In this document: positions 61,534 to 64,000 of the stretch, in pieces | Layout: the number at the start of each line of letters is the position of its first letter | How positions within the stretch are numbered: position 1 is the first letter of the stretch | NCBI RefSeq assembly: GCF_040687965.1 | Contig: NZ_CP156084.1 | Location: forward strand, 1,853,501 to 1,917,500 | DNA length: 64,000 nucleotides | Source of the DNA: Methylocystis echinoides | GTDB lineage: Bacteria; Pseudomonadota; Alphaproteobacteria; Rhizobiales; Beijerinckiaceae | Direction: 5' to 3' | Position numbers and translations under genes: made by a program | Notes under the pieces: generated by a model | Databases searched by the model: none | Told to the model about the DNA's origin: nothing | What the model saw: the letters and a program-made list of their open reading frames with translations, nothing else

Positions 61534-61845
61534 ATGGCGCGACTTGCTCGAAATCTCTTTCTTGCGCTAGCGGCCGGCGCGGCGGGCGGGGCGGCGGCGT
61601 CGCTATTGCAACGGAAGGATGGCGGAGTACATCCCACGGCGAAACGCGCGGTGAAGAGTGGAATGCTGTTATACGATCGACTCCGCGGCGTCGTCGGTGA
61701 GGCGACGGAGACGATGTCGGACATCGTCGCGGAAGTGCAGGCCGAGATCGAGGCGGAGCGAACCGCGGAGAGCGCAGGCGCCGACGACCATGTCGTGCCC
61801 TTCGAAATGAAAGCGACGGAGTCGGAGAAGAAGGCGCATGGCTGA
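61534..61845 (+). CDS. DUF5132-like small membrane protein
   Basis: The 103-residue protein has an N-terminal hydrophobic, Ala/Gly-rich helix (about residues 7-24) and HPTAKRAVKSGMLLYDRLRG, seen in small proteins linked to cation ATPase genes. It overlaps the next gene by 8 bases. The family assignment is from memory of this pattern. Confidence 0.6.
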   Translation: MARLARNLFLALAAGAAGGAAASLLQRKDGGVHPTAKRAVKSGMLLYDRLRGVVGEATETMSDIVAEVQAEIEAERTAESAGADDHVVPFEMKATESEKKAHG

Positions 61846-62302
61846 CCTTCCGCAGGCCTACGTCGTTCACGAAACGCCGACGCGGCTGCGCTTGAAGATT
61901 CCGGCGCGGCGGCACGACAAAGCCTATTTCGGCGAGGCTTCGCGGATTCTGGCGGAGAAATTGCCCGCCGCCCGGATCGACGCCAATCCTGTGACGGCGA
62001 GCATATTGATATCGGGTCCGGACAGCAGTCGACTGCTCATCGAGAACGGCGGCCCGTTCCGTATTTCACTCGAACCCGAGAGCCAGGTCGGCGCATTGGG
62101 GCAGCAGTTGCAGGCGCTCAACCAGCGCCTCTTGACGATGTCGGCCGGTCGCGTCGACGCGCGCGCCTATATCATCCTTGCGCTGCTCCTCAGCGCGATG
62201 TTCCAGATTGCGCGCGGGCGCGTCTTCGCGCCCGCCGTCACGCTGCTCTGGTATGCCGGGGAGGCGATACGCGCCTGGACCCCAGAAGAGACCCGGCGCT
62301 GA
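61838..62302 (+). CDS. HMA-like domain protein with membrane anchor
   Basis: The 154-residue protein has a ferredoxin-like, heavy-metal-associated type fold without the CxxC pair (RLRLKIPARR; VTASILISG) and a C-terminal membrane helix (about residues 108-140). It precedes a cation-transporting ATPase and probably acts with it. It overlaps the upstream gene by 8 bases. Confidence 0.68.
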   Translation: MADLPQAYVVHETPTRLRLKIPARRHDKAYFGEASRILAEKLPAARIDANPVTASILISGPDSSRLLIENGGPFRISLEPESQVGALGQQLQALNQRLLTMSAGRVDARAYIILALLLSAMFQIARGRVFAPAVTLLWYAGEAIRAWTPEETRR

Positions 62303-62311
62303 GCGACGCCC

Positions 62312-64000
62312 ATGCAGGAGCGCGGCGCGGCGAGCGGTCTGACTCTTGTCCACACCGCGGTGCGCGGCAGGGTGAGGGTGCGCGTCCCCGGATTGAAGGG
62401 CGCGGGCAGGCTCAAGCGCGCCCTGGAGAGCGTCCTGTCTGGGACGCAAGCCGTGCAACTGGCCACCGGAAGCGTCGCCACCGGAACGCTTCTGGTCGTG
62501 TTCGACGACCGGGCGGATGTCGCGACGATTTGCCAAGCGGTTGAAAAGGCGCTGTTGCGGTACAGGGCGGGCGACCTCGGAGCCGGCCCCGCGCGACGGG
62601 ACCGAACGCCCTGGCATGCGCTGCCGGTGGATCAGGCCTTGAGCCGGCTGCGCAGCTCGATGACGGGACTTGAAACCAGATCCATTGCGGGTCGGTTGAA
62701 ACGCTTCGGCGAAAACATCCTCCCCTCCATCCCCGGGCGTGATCGCTTGGAGATTTTCGTCGAGCAGTTCCAGAGCCTGCCCGTCGCCTTGCTGATTGGC
62801 GCCGCCGCCTTGTCGGTTATGACGGGCGGCGCGGCGGACGCCATCGTTGTCCTCTCAGTCGTTGCGCTCAACGCCGGCATCGGCTTCGCCACGGAGACGC
62901 ACGCCGATCGCGCCGTGCGCGCATTGTCGAAGCCCTTGAGCGGCGGCGTCCCGGTTATCAGGCAGGGGAAGAGCGAAGTCATCGCCGTCGAGAGCGCCGT
63001 TCCGGGCGATGTGCTGGAACTCAGGCCAGGCGCCATCGTCGCCGCGGATGCGCGCGTCGTCGCCGCACAGGGATTGATGGTAAATGAGGCGACCCTGACA
63101 GGCGAAAGCGCCCCCGTGCGCAAATCGCCCGAGCCGCTGTCGGCGCGAAACGTCGCTCTCGCCGACCGGTCGAACATCGTCTATCGGGGGACGGTCGTCA
63201 CGGGCGGCAGCGGCCGCGCCGTGGTCGTTGCAACCGGCGCCGACACTGAAATCGGCATGGTTCAGGGATTTCTCGAAACGGCGACGGCGCCCGACACGCC
63301 GCTTCAGCGGCAACTGGACCGATTGGGTCGTCAGCTCACGCTGCTGGCGGGCGGCGCCTGCGCGCTTGTCTTCCTTGTCGGCCTGTTACGCGGCTTCGGT
63401 CCGTTCACGACCTTCAAGAACGCCATAGCGCTCGCCGTCGCCGCCGTCCCCGAAGGCTTGCCGACCCTGGCGACGACCACGTTGGCGCTCGGCGTCAGAG
63501 AGATGCGCAAGCGCCATGTTCTGGTGCGTCGTCTCGACGCCGTGGAGACGCTGGCCTCCGTCCGCGTCATTTGCCTCGATAAGACCGGCACGCTCACCTT
63601 CAACCGGATGTCCGTCGCGGAGGCGAGTTGTGGCGGGGGCGTCTATTCCTTGATCGGCGGCGCGGCGGCGGAGCGTGATCGACATCCGCCGCCGGACGTC
63701 AAGAAGCTGGGCGAGATCGTCGCTCTTTGCAATGAGGCGGGGCTGAAGGACCAGGCCGACGCGTCGGCGACCGAAGCGGCGCTGCTTGCGTTTGCGGAAG
63801 ACATCGGCATAGACGCGGCGCGCCTGCGTCATGATCATCCGATCGAGCGGATCGCCTATCGGACCGAGCGGCAGATGTTCATGATCACGCTTCACGGCGC
63901 GAGGGGCGGCCAAAGGCTCGCCGCCGTCAAGGGCAGCCCCGAGTCTGTGCTCAGGCTCTGCGATCGGATGCTGATCGGCAGTGACGAAGTCATGCTGACC
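62312..64000 (+). CDS. Cation-transporting P-type ATPase, 3' end beyond the window
   Basis: The first 563 residues are visible and the frame is open at the edge. An N-terminal HMA-like domain without CxxC (about 15-80) is followed by the ATPase core. TGES is at 263-266, the membrane motif VPEGLP at 379-384 and the phosphorylation site DKTGT at 423-427. A PEGL motif in helix 4 is typical of calcium or other light-cation pumps, not copper ATPases, which have CPC. It starts 9 bases after the HMA-like gene, so the three genes form one operon. Confidence 0.88.
   Translation, partial: MQERGAASGLTLVHTAVRGRVRVRVPGLKGAGRLKRALESVLSGTQAVQLATGSVATGTLLVVFDDRADVATICQAVEKALLRYRAGDLGAGPARRDRTPWHALPVDQALSRLRSSMTGLETRSIAGRLKRFGENILPSIPGRDRLEIFVEQFQSLPVALLIGAAALSVMTGGAADAIVVLSVVALNAGIGFATETHADRAVRALSKPLSGGVPVIRQGKSEVIAVESAVPGDVLELRPGAIVAADARVVAAQGLMVNEATLTGESAPVRKSPEPLSARNVALADRSNIVYRGTVVTGGSGRAVVVATGADTEIGMVQGFLETATAPDTPLQRQLDRLGRQLTLLAGGACALVFLVGLLRGFGPFTTFKNAIALAVAAVPEGLPTLATTTLALGVREMRKRHVLVRRLDAVETLASVRVICLDKTGTLTFNRMSVAEASCGGGVYSLIGGAAAERDRHPPPDVKKLGEIVALCNEAGLKDQADASATEAALLAFAEDIGIDAARLRHDHPIERIAYRTERQMFMITLHGARGGQRLAAVKGSPESVLRLCDRMLIGSDEVMLT

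Overview
The window is GC-rich DNA that appears to come from an alphaproteobacterium. It carries a nearly complete photosynthesis gene cluster (about 1-44,900) joined directly to a calcium-type methanol dehydrogenase (mxa) cluster (45,405-57,939). This points to a methylotrophic purple bacterium or aerobic anoxygenic phototroph, probably of the order Hyphomicrobiales. That placement is an inference from gene content and order; no rRNA or other phylogenetic marker is present.

Left part, 1-8,726, minus strand: bchF-bchN-bchB-bchH-bchL-bchM-lhaA, almost all with start/stop overlaps. It encodes dark protochlorophyllide reductase, the magnesium chelatase large subunit, the Mg-protoporphyrin methyltransferase and the beginning of a light-harvesting assembly factor. 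9,191-15,023, plus strand: ppsR1, then bchG, a PucC-family carrier, bchP, tspO and a small membrane protein. A hydrolase fused to a membrane domain follows on the minus strand. 16,784-21,832 is a light and redox control block: an AerR-like B12 protein, heme oxygenase, a bacteriophytochrome and a second PpsR. 22,103-28,216, plus strand: bchI-bchD-bchO and bchE-bchJ.

28,226-38,541, minus strand: crtF, then the superoperon bchC-bchX-bchY-bchZ-pufQ-like-pufB-pufA-pufL-pufM-pufC, encoding chlorophyllide reductase, LH1, the reaction-centre core and its tetraheme cytochrome. 38,550-44,620 holds crtE, crtD-crtC and crtI-crtB, which together with crtF give the spirilloxanthin branch. Two small membrane proteins (46 and 34 residues) that gene callers easily miss lie in this block. 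TGT-N12-ACA boxes, or versions with one mismatch, recur in front of bchF, bchG, bchI, bchE, bchC, crtE/crtD, crtI and the hydrolase/aerR pair. They outline a PpsR regulon controlled by two PpsR paralogues, AerR and the bacteriophytochrome.

45,405-55,277, plus strand: mxaFJGI, a strong hairpin, then mxaR-S-A-C-K-L-D. These encode the PQQ and calcium methanol dehydrogenase, its cytochrome cL, and the maturation factors that insert calcium. A MxaB-type response regulator, a divergent histidine kinase and an orphan pqqA follow. The rest (58,383-64,000) holds small hypothetical proteins, a secreted Gly/Cys-rich peptide, a lipoprotein, a DUF445 membrane protein and a three-gene cation ATPase operon cut off by the right edge.

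Together, the genes let a cell make bacteriochlorophyll a and carotenoids, build a reaction centre with LH1, tune this to light and oxygen, and feed electrons from methanol through cytochrome cL. Not seen in the window: puhA (expected just left of it by synteny), acsF, puc genes for LH2, pqqBCDE, carbon-fixation genes, tRNA or rRNA genes, insertion sequences and CRISPR arrays.
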